In this document: positions 55,927 through 64,000 of the stretch, in pieces
Numbering within the stretch: the stretch's first letter is position 1
Layout: every line of letters begins with the position of its first letter
Notes under the pieces: model-generated
Seen by the model: the letters and a program-made list of their open reading frames with translations, nothing else
What the model was told of the DNA's origin: nothing
Database searches by the model: none
Translations under genes and position numbers: made by a program
Origin: Brevundimonas sp.
GTDB lineage: Bacteria; Pseudomonadota; Alphaproteobacteria; Caulobacterales; Caulobacteraceae
NCBI GenBank assembly: GCA_027531145.1
Contig: JAPZRF010000001.1
Span: 62,001-126,000, forward strand
DNA: 64,000 nt
Direction: 5' to 3'

Positions 55927-58900
55927 GCGGCACCGATCCCTCCGCCCCCGATACTCTCGCCTATGCCGAGCTGGTGGCGGCCAGCCACTTCTCCTTCCTG
56001 CGCGGTGCCTCGTCGCCGGGGCGGATGGTGCTGACCGCCCTGCTGCGCGGCCATGGGGGTCTGGGTCTGGCCGACCGCAACACGGTGGCGGGGGTGGTGC
56101 GGGCCTGGAGCGCCCTCAAGGCCATGCGCGGCGGCGGCTGGTCGCCGCCCGAGGCGGTGCGCATCGGCGGCGGCCCCGGCGAGATCGCCTGGCGCGAGGA
56201 TCCGATGAACGACGCCGCCCTGGCGGCGCTTGTGCAGCAGCGGGCCCAGACCTTCCGCCTGCTGACAGGGACGCGGCTGGCCTTCGCCGACGGCACGCCC
56301 GACGTGGTCGCCTATGCCGAAGACCGGCCCGGCTGGGGCCGGCTGACACGACTGCTGACCCTCGGGTCGCGCCGGGCCCGCAAGGGCGACTGCCACCTGA
56401 CGCTGGCCGATCTGGAGAGCCACGCCGACGACCTGCTGCTGATCGTGATCCCGCCGCGCCGGCCGGAGGGGCTGGAGGCGACGCTGGCGCGGCTGCAGGC
56501 GGTGCGGCCCGGAGCGGTCTGGCTGGGCGCAGCCATGCACCGCCGCGGCGACGACCGGCGCAGACTCGACCGGCTGGCGGGGCTGGCCCAGGCGACCGGC
56601 GCGCCCCTTCTGGCCATGAACGACGCCCTCTATCATGGCCCGGCCGAGCGCGACCTGCAGGACGTGCTGACCTGCATCCGCGAGGGGGTGAGCATCGACC
56701 GGGCCGGGCACCGGCTGCTGATCAACGCCGAGCGCCACCTCAAGGCCCCGGCCGAGATGGCGCGCCTGTTCGCCGACGCGCCCGAGGCCCTGGCCGAGAC
56801 CCAGGCCCTGCTGGCCCGGGCCCGCTTCGATCTCGGCGAGCTGCGCTACGCCTATCCCGACGAGCCCGTCCCGCCGGGCCAGACGCCACAGGGCTGGCTG
56901 GAGACCCTCGTCGCCCGCCACATCCCGCATCGCTATCCCGACGGGGCACCGCCGAAGGTGGCGGCGATCCTGAAGAAGGAGCTGGCATTCATCGCCGAAC
57001 GGAGGCTGGCTCCCTATTTCCTGACCATCCACGATATCGTGCGCGAGGCGGAGAACCGGGGCATCCTGTGCCAGGGGCGCGGCTCGGCCGCCAATTCGGC
57101 CGTCTGCTATGTTCTGGGCATCACCAGCGTCGACCCGGCCGCCCACGACCTTTTGTTCGAGCGCTTCCTGTCGGCCGGCCGCAACGAGCCGCCGGACATC
57201 GACGTCGACTTCGAGCACGAGCGGCGCGAGGAGATCATCCAGTACATCTACGGCCGCTATGGCCGCGAGCGGGCCGGCATCGCCGCCACCGTGATCCGCT
57301 ACCGGCCGCGCAGCGCCATCCGCGAGGTTGGCAAGGCGCTGGGCCTGACCGAGGATGTCACCGCGCGGCTGGCCTCGACCCAGTGGGGCAGCTGGGGCTC
57401 GGCCCTGCCGGACAGCCTGGTCGAGCAGGCCGGCATGGACCCGGCCAATCCGGTCATCCGCCGCGCCCTCGACCTGGCCACGCGCCTGCTCGGCTTCCCG
57501 CGCCACCTGTCGCAGCACGTCGGCGGCTTCATCCTGACCCGCGGGCGGCTGGACGAGCTGGTCCCGGTCGGCAACGCCGCCATGGCCGACCGTACCTTCA
57601 TCGAGTGGGACAAGGACGACATCGACGAGCTGGGCCTGATGAAGGTCGATATCCTCGCGCTCGGCATGCTGACCTGCATCCGCAAGGCGCTGGACCTGAT
57701 GCGGGCGCACCAGGGCGTCGAGCTGGAACTGCACACCGTCCCGTCGGAGCAGGCGGACGTCTATGACATGCTGTGCCGGGGCGACTCGCTGGGCGTCTTC
57801 CAGGTCGAGAGCCGGGCCCAGATCAACATGCTGCCGCGGTTGCGGCCCCGGCGGTTCTACGACCTGGTGATCCAGGTGGCGATCGTCCGGCCCGGGCCGA
57901 TCCAGGGCGACATGGTCCACCCCTACCTGCGCCGCCGCAGCGGGAAGGAGCCGGTGGTCTACGCTTCGCCCGGCCCGCCGCACGATCCGGATGAGCTGAA
58001 GAATGTGGTGTCCCGCACCCTCGGCGTGCCCCTGTTCCAGGAGCAGGCGATGAGGGTGGCCATGGTGGCCGCCGAGTTCAGCGAGAAGGAGGCCAACGGT
58101 CTGAGGAAGGCCATGGGCACCTTCCGCGGCGACGGCACCCTGCACACCTACGAGGACCGTATGGTCAACCGCATGATCGCCCGCGGCTACGATCCCGACT
58201 TCGCCCGCCGCTGCTTCGACCAGATCAAGGGCTTCGGCTCCTACGGCTTCCCGGAGAGCCACGCCGCCAGCTTCGCCCGGCTGGTCTATGTCTCCAGCTA
58301 CATCAAGTGTCGCCACCCGGCGGCCTTCGCCTGCGCCCTGCTGAACAGCCAGCCGATGGGTTTCTACGCCCCGGCCCAGATCGTGCGCGACGCCCGCGAC
58401 CACGGGGTCGAGGTGCGGCCGATCGACGTCAACGCCTCGGCCTGGGACAACACGCTGGAGGGGCCCGGCGCGGCCCCGGCCCTGCGGCTGGGCCTGCGCC
58501 AGATCGACGGCTTCCGCCAGGACTGGGCCGGGGCCCTGGTTGCAGCCCGTGCCGGCGGCCCGTTCGGCGCGGTCGAGGGGCTGATGCGGCGGGCCCGGCT
58601 GCCGGTCGCGGCCCTGCGCAAGCTGGCCGACGCTGACGCCTTCCGCTCCCTGGGGCTGGACCGGCGCGAGGCCCTGTGGGCGGTGCGGCGCCTGCCGGAT
58701 GACGACCCCCTGCCCCTGTTCGCCGCCGCCCGCGCCCGCGAGTTGGGCGAGGAGCCCGACGCTGACCTGCCGCGCATGGGTCTGGGCGAACATGTGGCGG
58801 CGGACTACCAGACCACGCGGCTGTCGCTGAAGGCCCACCCCATGGCCCTGCTGCGGCCGGTGTTCCGGGCCGAGGGCCGGCTGACCTGCGCCGAGGTCGA

Positions 58901-59279
58901 GGCGCGCCGCTCCGGCACCCGGGTGCGCACCGCCGGGGTGGTGCTGGTGCGCCAGCGGCCGGGCAATGGCAACGCCATCTTCGTCACCCTCGAGGACGAG
59001 ACCGGGGTCACCAACCTGGTTCTCTGGGTGCGCACCTTCGAGGCCTACCGCCGCGAGGTCATGTCGGCCCGGCTGCTCGGGGTCGAGGGGGTGGTCGAGA
59101 AGAGCCCCGAGGGTGTGGTGCACCTGATGGCCGACCGGCTGGAGGACCGCACCGCCGAGCTGGGCCGCCTGTCCGACGACCACGCCCCGGTGATCCAGTT
59201 CTCCGGTGCCGACGAGATCGTCAGGCCGCAGCACCCGCGCAACCTGCGCGTCCTGCCGGGATCAAGGGACTTCCACTGA
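55923..59279 (+). CDS. dnaE2: Error-prone DNA polymerase DnaE2
   Basis: The C-family polymerase that performs translesion synthesis with ImuA and ImuB. The 1118-residue product has the PHP domain (YAELVAASHFSFLRGASSP, about residues 13-31), the catalytic aspartates in PPDIDVDFEHERREEII at about residue 420, QHVGGFILTRGRLDELVP, and a C-terminal OB-fold (GVVLVRQRPGNGNAIFVTLE). Length agrees with DnaE2 rather than DnaE1. The 4-nt overlap with imuB implies coupled translation; SOS control comes from the box at 53543. Confidence 0.96.
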   Translation: MSGTDPSAPDTLAYAELVAASHFSFLRGASSPGRMVLTALLRGHGGLGLADRNTVAGVVRAWSALKAMRGGGWSPPEAVRIGGGPGEIAWREDPMNDAALAALVQQRAQTFRLLTGTRLAFADGTPDVVAYAEDRPGWGRLTRLLTLGSRRARKGDCHLTLADLESHADDLLLIVIPPRRPEGLEATLARLQAVRPGAVWLGAAMHRRGDDRRRLDRLAGLAQATGAPLLAMNDALYHGPAERDLQDVLTCIREGVSIDRAGHRLLINAERHLKAPAEMARLFADAPEALAETQALLARARFDLGELRYAYPDEPVPPGQTPQGWLETLVARHIPHRYPDGAPPKVAAILKKELAFIAERRLAPYFLTIHDIVREAENRGILCQGRGSAANSAVCYVLGITSVDPAAHDLLFERFLSAGRNEPPDIDVDFEHERREEIIQYIYGRYGRERAGIAATVIRYRPRSAIREVGKALGLTEDVTARLASTQWGSWGSALPDSLVEQAGMDPANPVIRRALDLATRLLGFPRHLSQHVGGFILTRGRLDELVPVGNAAMADRTFIEWDKDDIDELGLMKVDILALGMLTCIRKALDLMRAHQGVELELHTVPSEQADVYDMLCRGDSLGVFQVESRAQINMLPRLRPRRFYDLVIQVAIVRPGPIQGDMVHPYLRRRSGKEPVVYASPGPPHDPDELKNVVSRTLGVPLFQEQAMRVAMVAAEFSEKEANGLRKAMGTFRGDGTLHTYEDRMVNRMIARGYDPDFARRCFDQIKGFGSYGFPESHAASFARLVYVSSYIKCRHPAAFACALLNSQPMGFYAPAQIVRDARDHGVEVRPIDVNASAWDNTLEGPGAAPALRLGLRQIDGFRQDWAGALVAARAGGPFGAVEGLMRRARLPVAALRKLADADAFRSLGLDRREALWAVRRLPDDDPLPLFAAARARELGEEPDADLPRMGLGEHVAADYQTTRLSLKAHPMALLRPVFRAEGRLTCAEVEARRSGTRVRTAGVVLVRQRPGNGNAIFVTLEDETGVTNLVLWVRTFEAYRREVMSARLLGVEGVVEKSPEGVVHLMADRLEDRTAELGRLSDDHAPVIQFSGADEIVRPQHPRNLRVLPGSRDFH

Positions 59280-59365
59280 CCATCGGGCCGAGCGGGCCTC
59301 ACCACCCTGTCCGGCGGTACCGGCGCGGCCATCTGGCCCGGGATCCTCGACCCGGTCTGGCTCCC

Positions 59366-59914
59366 TCAGGCGGCGGCGGGCACCGGATCGCGCAGCCAGG
59401 CGAAGTGCTGCTGCGCCAGGTGGAAACCGCCGAACAGGGCCAGGGCGAAGGTCAGGTCGCCGGCCAGCGAATTCTGCAGGAACGGCAGGGCCGCGACATA
59501 GCAGGCGACCAGCCCCTCGGGCGTGCGCGGATACATGCCGCTGAAGGCCCAGACGGCCAGGTTGGTCAGGACAAAGAAGCTCAGCGTCCCGGCCAGGGTC
59601 GCGCCGAGCACCCGCCCGGCCGATCGGTTCTGCCGCAGCAGGAAGCCGAGACCGACCGCCACCGCCATGGCCCCGTAGACCACCCACATGCCGCTGTGCA
59701 GGCCAAGGACCAGGTCGCTCACAAACATGGCCCCCAGCGGGGCGGCGAAGGCCATCCAGCGACGCGTCAGATAGGCCCCGCCGAACAGTCCGATGGCCGC
59801 GATCGGGGTGAAGTTCGGCGGATGCGGGATCAGCCGGGTCAGGGCCGCGACCACGATGATGGCCATCAGCACGCCGAGGCGCAGGTCGATCAGACGGGAC
59901 GGGGACGCTTGCAT
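59366..59914 (-). CDS. DUF6580-type putative transport membrane protein
   Basis: A 182-residue protein with five or six membrane helices, for example LGVLMAIIVVAALTRLIPHP near the start, FTPIAAIGLFGGAYL, and NSLAGDLTFALALFGGF at about residues 147-163. The NFTPIAAIGLFGG and GDLTF blocks fit the DUF6580/ECF substrate-component-like family. Energy-coupling partners are not adjacent. It converges on dnaE2. Confidence 0.78.
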   Translation of the reverse strand: MQASPSRLIDLRLGVLMAIIVVAALTRLIPHPPNFTPIAAIGLFGGAYLTRRWMAFAAPLGAMFVSDLVLGLHSGMWVVYGAMAVAVGLGFLLRQNRSAGRVLGATLAGTLSFFVLTNLAVWAFSGMYPRTPEGLVACYVAALPFLQNSLAGDLTFALALFGGFHLAQQHFAWLRDPVPAAA

Positions 59915-59970
59915 GGCCCTCTTCTACAGCCCGGACGCCCGGACGCAATCGCCCCGATAGCGCAACTTCA

Positions 59971-60429
59971 TCAGGTAGCCGGGCGGAAAAGCAGGGCACC
60001 GACATGCCCCTCTTCGTCGAGGCCGACAATCCACTGGGTTGGGGCCGCGGCGAAGGTCACGAGGAACAGTTCCGCCCCGTTCTCCACGCCCACGTGCCGG
60101 ATGGCCTGCAACGCGCCGAGGCTGTTGATGATCTGCACCACCTGCGCCGCCTGCGGCCGCACCGCCTCGGCCAGGCCGGGGGTCATGGCGTCATAGGCCG
60201 GGGTCCCGGCCTGAAGGCCGGCGATCTGGACGCGCAGGGCGGTCTCGGCCCGGGCGATACGCGCCTGCTCGGCCTCCAGCACCGCCGTCGGCGTCTCGTC
60301 GCTGAACGCATCCGGCAGGCGCGCCGCCGCGGCGGGCTCCTGAGGCGCGGGTGCAGCCTGGGCGAGGCCGGTGGCCGGCAGGGCGAGAAGACCGAGAGCG
60401 AGAGCGTAGCGGGCGGTCAGACGGGTCAC
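59971..60429 (-). CDS. Small exported protein of unknown function
   Basis: A 152-residue product from a GTG at 60429 (GGAGACCGCCT upstream) with signal peptide VTRLTARYALALGLLALPAT ending about AQA. An Ala/Pro-rich linker leads to a helical and then beta segment with VLEAEQARIARAETALRVQI and AAPTQWIVGLDEEGHVGALL. I recognise no family. It lies just downstream of ubiB on the same strand, so it may be cotranscribed with ubiE-ubiB. Confidence 0.7.
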   Translation of the reverse strand: MTRLTARYALALGLLALPATGLAQAAPAPQEPAAAARLPDAFSDETPTAVLEAEQARIARAETALRVQIAGLQAGTPAYDAMTPGLAEAVRPQAAQVVQIINSLGALQAIRHVGVENGAELFLVTFAAAPTQWIVGLDEEGHVGALLFRPAT

Positions 60430-60449
60430 AGGCGGTCTCCGGCAGCGGG

Positions 60450-62036
60450 TCAGGCGGGGACCATCGCGCCCCAAAGCGACAGAACAAGGGCGGCGGCGCT
60501 GGCCAGGGTGACGACAGCGATCCACGCTTGCAGCCAGCGCGGCAGACGCAGCTCGGCCACCACCGGCTCCGCCGCCGGCGGCGACTGGATCAGGCGCGAC
60601 AGGGCCCGCAGGGTCTCGATCGTCTCCTCCACCGCGTCACGCACCTGGGCCTGCGGGCCCAGCTCGCGGCGGATCCACCGCTCCACCACCGGCTTGGCCG
60701 CGGCCCACAGGTCGTGATCCGGATTGAGCCGCCGGGCCACCCCCTCGACCGAGACCATGGTCTTCTGCAGCAGGATCAGCTCGGGCCGCAGGTGCATGTC
60801 GAACAGGTCGGTGATCTCGAACAGCTGGCCCAGCAGCCGCCCCATCGACACCTGGCTGGCCTGTTTGCCGATGACCGGCTCGCCGACCGCGCGCAGAGCC
60901 TGGGCGAAGGCCTCGACCGAATGGTGCGGCGGCACATAGCCGGCCTCGAAATGGACCCGGGCGATACGGTCGTAGTCGCGGGTCAGGAAGCCCCACAGGA
61001 TCTCGGCCAGGTATCGTCGCTCGCCCTTGCCCAGTCGACCGACGATGCCGAAGTCGATCGCCGTCAGCTCGGCCGGGGCGCGGCAGAACAGGTTGCCCTC
61101 GTGCAGGTCGGCGTGAAACACGCCGTGATCCAGCGCCTGGGTCAGGAAGGCGCGCACGACATTGTCGGCCAGGGCGTTCCGGTCCAGACCGGGCTGCTCG
61201 GCCGCAGCCGGATCGGTCATCGGCAGGCCGTCGGCCCAGGTCAGGGTCAGCACCCGCTTGCCGACCCCGTCCCAGATCACCGCCGGGGCCTGCATGTGGC
61301 CGCCGTCGTCCATGATCTGGCCCAGCTCCGAGGCGGCCGCCGCCTCCAGCCGCATGTCCAGCTCCAGCTCCAGCGAGCGGGCCAGGGTCTCGACGAAGGC
61401 CTCCGGCTCCAGCCGCCGCGCCGGCGGGACCAGCCGCTGCGCCAGTCTGGCCGCCAGTCGCAGGGAGTCGAGGCCGTGGGCCACGCGCCGCTCAACCCCC
61501 GGCCGCAGCACCTTGACCGCCACCTTGCGTCCGTCGCGCAGGTGCGCCGGGTGGGCCTGGGCGATCGACGCGGCCCCGACCGCGTCGCCGAAGTCGGTGA
61601 ACAGGGCCTCGACCGGCCGCCCGATCGAACGCTCCACCTCGGCCCGGGCCAACGCCGTCGGGAACGGCGGCAGCTTGTCCTTGAGCCGGCCCAGGTCGCG
61701 GGCGAACTGCAGGCCGAAGATGTCGGCGCGGGTGGCCAGCACCTGGCCCAGCTTCACCGCCACCGGACCCAGGTGCTCGAAGGCCCGGCCCACGCGCTCG
61801 CCGGGACGGCCCTCGCGCCCGGCGCGGCTGGCGGCGAGCCGCAGTCCCCGCGCCACGACCCGGGCCCAGCCCGGCAGCCACGGCTCCAGCTCGCGCGGGA
61901 CCAGCGCGTCGTGGCGCAGCAGCACCCAGCCCCAGCCGATGAGGCGCAGGCTGGCTCCCACCGGGTCGCGCACCGGCTGCGGGCGGGGCGTCTGCGGCGG
62001 ACCGACGCGGAACCGGGGCGGGATCAGACCGCCCAC
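60450..62036 (-). CDS. ubiB: UbiB, ubiquinone biosynthesis kinase-like protein
   Basis: An ABC1/ADCK atypical kinase needed for coenzyme Q synthesis. The 528-residue product carries the family KxGQ motif in [15 protein letters not shown] at about residues 93-107, an Ala-rich nucleotide loop [20 protein letters not shown] with the lysine, [11 protein letters not shown] and the metal-binding [10 protein letters not shown]. One or two C-terminal hydrophobic segments ([20 protein letters not shown]) anchor it. It overlaps the ubiE end by 13 nt, a conserved pairing. Confidence 0.95.
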   Translation of the reverse strand: MGGLIPPRFRVGPPQTPRPQPVRDPVGASLRLIGWGWVLLRHDALVPRELEPWLPGWARVVARGLRLAASRAGREGRPGERVGRAFEHLGPVAVKLGQVLATRADIFGLQFARDLGRLKDKLPPFPTALARAEVERSIGRPVEALFTDFGDAVGAASIAQAHPAHLRDGRKVAVKVLRPGVERRVAHGLDSLRLAARLAQRLVPPARRLEPEAFVETLARSLELELDMRLEAAAASELGQIMDDGGHMQAPAVIWDGVGKRVLTLTWADGLPMTDPAAAEQPGLDRNALADNVVRAFLTQALDHGVFHADLHEGNLFCRAPAELTAIDFGIVGRLGKGERRYLAEILWGFLTRDYDRIARVHFEAGYVPPHHSVEAFAQALRAVGEPVIGKQASQVSMGRLLGQLFEITDLFDMHLRPELILLQKTMVSVEGVARRLNPDHDLWAAAKPVVERWIRRELGPQAQVRDAVEETIETLRALSRLIQSPPAAEPVVAELRLPRWLQAWIAVVTLASAAALVLSLWGAMVPA

Positions 62037-62809
62037 CCGTGGTGCAGGGCGGCCACGCCGCCGGTGAGGTTGGTGACCGTCACACTGCGGAAGCCGGCCC
62101 GCTCGATCATGGCGCGGAAGGTCTGCTGGTCGGGGAAGCGGCGGATCGACTCGACCAGATACCGGTAGCTGTCACGGTCGCCGGCGACCCAGTCGCCGAT
62201 GCGCGGGATGGCGTGGAACGACCAGGCGTCATAGGCGGCGCGCAGGGGGGCAACGACCGGCCGCGAGAATTCCAGGCACAGGAACCGGCCGCCGGGCTTA
62301 AGCACCCGCCGCGCCTCAACCAGCGCCGCCTGCACGTCGCGCACATTGCGGATGCCGAAGCTTATGGAATAGGCGTCGACGCTGGCGTCCGGCAGGGGCA
62401 GGGCCATGGCGTCGCCGACGGTCCACACCATCTCCGGCTCGCCGCCCTTCCCGACCCCGGCAGCGATCATCTCCGCATTGTAGTCCAGCACGATGACCCG
62501 GGCGTCGGCGCCACCGAGGCGCCCCTGCGCCCGCCGCGCCAGACGGGCGTAGCGTCGCGCCATATCGCCGGTACCACCGGCCACGTCGAGAATGGTCTCG
62601 CCCGGACGCGGGTTGAGCCGGGCCGCCGCCGCGTCCTTCCACAGCCGGTGGACGCCGCCGCTCATCAGGTCGTTCATCAGGTCGTAGCGCGAGGCCACGC
62701 GGTCGAACACGCCTCGGACCATGCGGACCTTCTCGATCGCATCGACATCGCGGAAGCCGAAGGGCGACGTGGTGCCCGGCGTGGCGGAGGAGGAGGCGGC
62801 CTCAGTCAT
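62024..62809 (-). CDS. ubiE: UbiE, C-methyltransferase of ubiquinone synthesis
   Basis: SAM-dependent methyltransferase for the quinone ring. The 261-residue product has [20 protein letters not shown] at about residues 31-50, motif [16 protein letters not shown] at about 73-87, [16 protein letters not shown] at about 148-163 and the C-terminal [20 protein letters not shown]. All are family signatures. The start lies about 130 bp from the divergent pterin dehydratase gene. It leads the ubiE-ubiB run. Confidence 0.96.
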   Translation of the reverse strand: MTEAASSSATPGTTSPFGFRDVDAIEKVRMVRGVFDRVASRYDLMNDLMSGGVHRLWKDAAAARLNPRPGETILDVAGGTGDMARRYARLARRAQGRLGGADARVIVLDYNAEMIAAGVGKGGEPEMVWTVGDAMALPLPDASVDAYSISFGIRNVRDVQAALVEARRVLKPGGRFLCLEFSRPVVAPLRAAYDAWSFHAIPRIGDWVAGDRDSYRYLVESIRRFPDQQTFRAMIERAGFRSVTVTNLTGGVAALHHGWAV

Positions 62810-62947
62810 GGGGCCGGTCTAGCGGCTCCTCTCGCCCGCGTCACCCGGCGATCCGCCGCAAGCCGGAGCCCGCTGCGTCCTCCGGGCGCTTGCCTGCAGC
62901 CGGCCCGCACGATAGGCCCGTTGCAAACAAGAACGGAGGAAATGGCC

Positions 62948-63247
62948 ATGGCCGTCGTCCTTTCGCCAGCCGACGTGCTGGCAGGCCTCCCGCGCTGGAG
63001 CGCCGCGGATGATTCGCGGCCGGCCATTGTCCGCGAGCTGAGCTTCGCCGACTTCAACGCCGCCTTCGGCTTCATGACCCGCGTCGCCCTGATGGCTGAC
63101 AAGCTGGACCATCATCCCGAGTGGTCCAACGTCTACAACCGCGTTACCTTGTTACTTACCACCCACGATGCAGGCGGCCTTACTGACAGGGATCTGACCT
63201 TGGCGCGCTTCATCGATGCGGCGGCTGACATGACGGGAGCGACTTGA
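62948..63247 (+). CDS. phhB: Pterin-4a-carbinolamine dehydratase, C-terminus altered by insertion
   Basis: Recycles tetrahydrobiopterin cofactor in aromatic hydroxylation, and homologues also act as DCoH. The ATG at 62948 is best spaced from GGAGG (8 nt); another at 62942 is too close. The product of 99 residues has the family motif [20 protein letters not shown] at about residues 50-69. The end [12 protein letters not shown] stops at 63247 where a 72-bp insertion begins; without it the frame would end MTGATA and overlap the next gene as ATGA. Confidence 0.92.
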   Translation: MAVVLSPADVLAGLPRWSAADDSRPAIVRELSFADFNAAFGFMTRVALMADKLDHHPEWSNVYNRVTLLLTTHDAGGLTDRDLTLARFIDAAADMTGAT

Positions 63248-63315
63248 ATCGACAACTTTAGTACAGTACAGCTCTGTATCTTCATCAATGCGGCGGCTGA
63301 CATGACGGGAGCGAC
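63209..63315. repeat. 35-nt direct duplication with 37-nt insert at phhB end
   Basis: TTCATCGATGCGGCGGCTGA plus ACATGACGGGAGCGAC-type sequence at 63209-63243 is repeated at 63281-63315 with one mismatch (G63215 versus A63287). Between them is a low-GC 37-nt segment that includes TACAG-CT-CTGTA, a small palindrome. It looks like an insertion scar or a slippage product. Confidence 0.85.
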
Positions 63316-63318
63316 GGC

Positions 63319-64000
63319 ATGAGCGGACGAGTCGCAGGCAAGTCGGCGCTGATCACCGGTGCCGCCGGCGGGCTAGGCCAGGCCATGGCGCGCATGCTGG
63401 CCCGCGAGGGGGCGAAGGTGGCGGTCACCGACCTCGACCTCGCCGGGGCCGAGGCGCTGGCCGCGTCCATCAACGCCGACCATCCGGGCCAGGCCTTCGC
63501 CTTCCGCCACGACGTCACCGACGAGGCCGACTGGGTCCGCGTGGTGGCCGACGCGGTCGCCGCCATGGGCGGCCTGTCGGTGCTGATCAACAACGCCGGC
63601 ATCGGCAGCCAGCTGGTCTTCGCCGAGCACGACACGCTGGAGAACTGGCGCAAGGTCCAGGCGGTCAACCTCGAGTCGGTCATGCTGGGCTGCAAGCACG
63701 CCATGCCGCACCTGCGCGCCTCGGGTGCCGGCTCGATCATCAACATCTCCTCGATCGCCGGCCTGGCGGCGGCCCCGGGCATGGGGGCCTACAATGCCAC
63801 CAAGGCCGCGGTCTGGCTCTATACCAAGACGGTGGCGCTGGAGGCGGCCAAGGCCGGTGGGGCGGTGCGCGCCAACTCGGTGCACCCGGTCTTCATCAGG
63901 ACGCCGATCCTCAACCTGTTCGTGGACAGGGCCGGCGGCGATGAGGCCCTGGCCCACGAGAAGCTGGCCCGCGGCATCCCGCTGAAGCGCATCGGCGAGC
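63319..64000 (+). CDS. SDR family oxidoreductase (partial, runs off the window)
   Basis: A short-chain dehydrogenase cut by the window end after about 227 residues. Cofactor motif ITGAAGGLGQAMARML at about residues 12-27 with DLDLAG after the second strand (NAD preference likely), VLINNAGIGS, IINISSIAGLAA and the catalytic Tyr-x3-Lys in GAYNATKAAV at about residues 154-163. Start MSGRVAGKSALITG at 63319. The gene was probably coupled to phhB before the 72-bp insertion. Substrate unknown. Confidence 0.9.
   Translation, partial: MSGRVAGKSALITGAAGGLGQAMARMLAREGAKVAVTDLDLAGAEALAASINADHPGQAFAFRHDVTDEADWVRVVADAVAAMGGLSVLINNAGIGSQLVFAEHDTLENWRKVQAVNLESVMLGCKHAMPHLRASGAGSIINISSIAGLAAAPGMGAYNATKAAVWLYTKTVALEAAKAGGAVRANSVHPVFIRTPILNLFVDRAGGDEALAHEKLARGIPLKRIGE

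Noticed and set aside
55875-59234. A roughly 1100-codon open frame antisense to dnaE2
   Set aside because: It mirrors dnaE2 codon structure; no motif or start signal supports it.

Overview
The window is high-GC (about 70%), gene-dense DNA from an alphaproteobacterium of the order Caulobacterales, most likely family Caulobacteraceae; Brevundimonas or a relative is my best guess. The lineage call rests on gene content: gcrA (50574-51089), podJ (3506-6259), a ShkA-type hybrid kinase (10800-12350), a perfect CtrA box (TTAA-N7-TTAA) and GANTC sites upstream of cell-cycle genes, and an alphaproteobacterial LexA box (GAAC-N7-GAAC) in front of an imuA-imuB-dnaE2 mutasome operon. I see no prophage, complete IS, CRISPR array or plasmid backbone. 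The region is mostly core chromosome with small accessory scars.

Layout. 0-6.4 kb: tRNA-Met, a PQQ-type sugar dehydrogenase lipoprotein, a TauE/SafE-TIGR02186 pair, podJ and its control region. 6.5-14.1 kb: a rightward run of rsmI, yraN, gshB, comM/yifB, the shkA-like kinase and ampG. 14.1-18.6 kb: leftward operon dapF-mtaB-maeB. 18.6-25.6 kb: a potassium-channel-like protein with a zinc ribbon, an OxyR-like regulator, murI, an M3 peptidase lipoprotein and a PAS hybrid kinase. 25.8-32.1 kb: ppc facing ffh-rpsP-rimM. 32.1-34 kb: a divergent TraB/GumN protein and a low-GC orphan gene. 34-37.3 kb: fabA-fabB-fabI with an SH3-domain gene upstream. 37.4-45.2 kb: a 2-hydroxyacid dehydrogenase, an unknown membrane-anchored protein, a kynureninase-like PLP enzyme, a DUF305/LVIVD fusion, purH and a DUF983 protein. 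45.6-50.3 kb: argD and argF separated by a GxxExxY gene, then an M28 peptidase and an ABC-2 permease. 50.4-53.3 kb: gcrA and a TonB-dependent receptor. 53.5-59.3 kb: LexA box and imuA-imuB-dnaE2. 59.4-64 kb: a DUF6580 protein, a small exported protein, ubiE-ubiB, a pterin dehydratase and an SDR cut by the window end.

How the genes work together. Several belong to the Caulobacter-type asymmetric cell cycle: GcrA (master regulator acting with CcrM methylation), PodJ (swarmer-pole scaffold) and the ShkA-like kinase (c-di-GMP-gated phosphorelay toward stalk genes). podJ and gcrA carry the same 10-mer CTGTGGACAG plus a GANTC site upstream, suggesting shared DnaA/GcrA/CcrM timing. Envelope building is represented by murI, dapF, ampG and fabABI; translation and secretion by ffh, rpsP, rimM, rsmI and mtaB; the anaplerotic node by ppc and maeB; DNA damage tolerance by imuAB-dnaE2.

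The least ordinary features are intergenic: two dispersed hairpin repeat families, a GxxExxY gene bounded by inverted repeats inside the arg cluster with a gene-less copy of the repeat before rimM, a 90-nt tract containing a single T/A base pair, and a 72-bp insertion/duplication that appears to have broken the ATGA coupling between a pterin dehydratase gene and an SDR gene.
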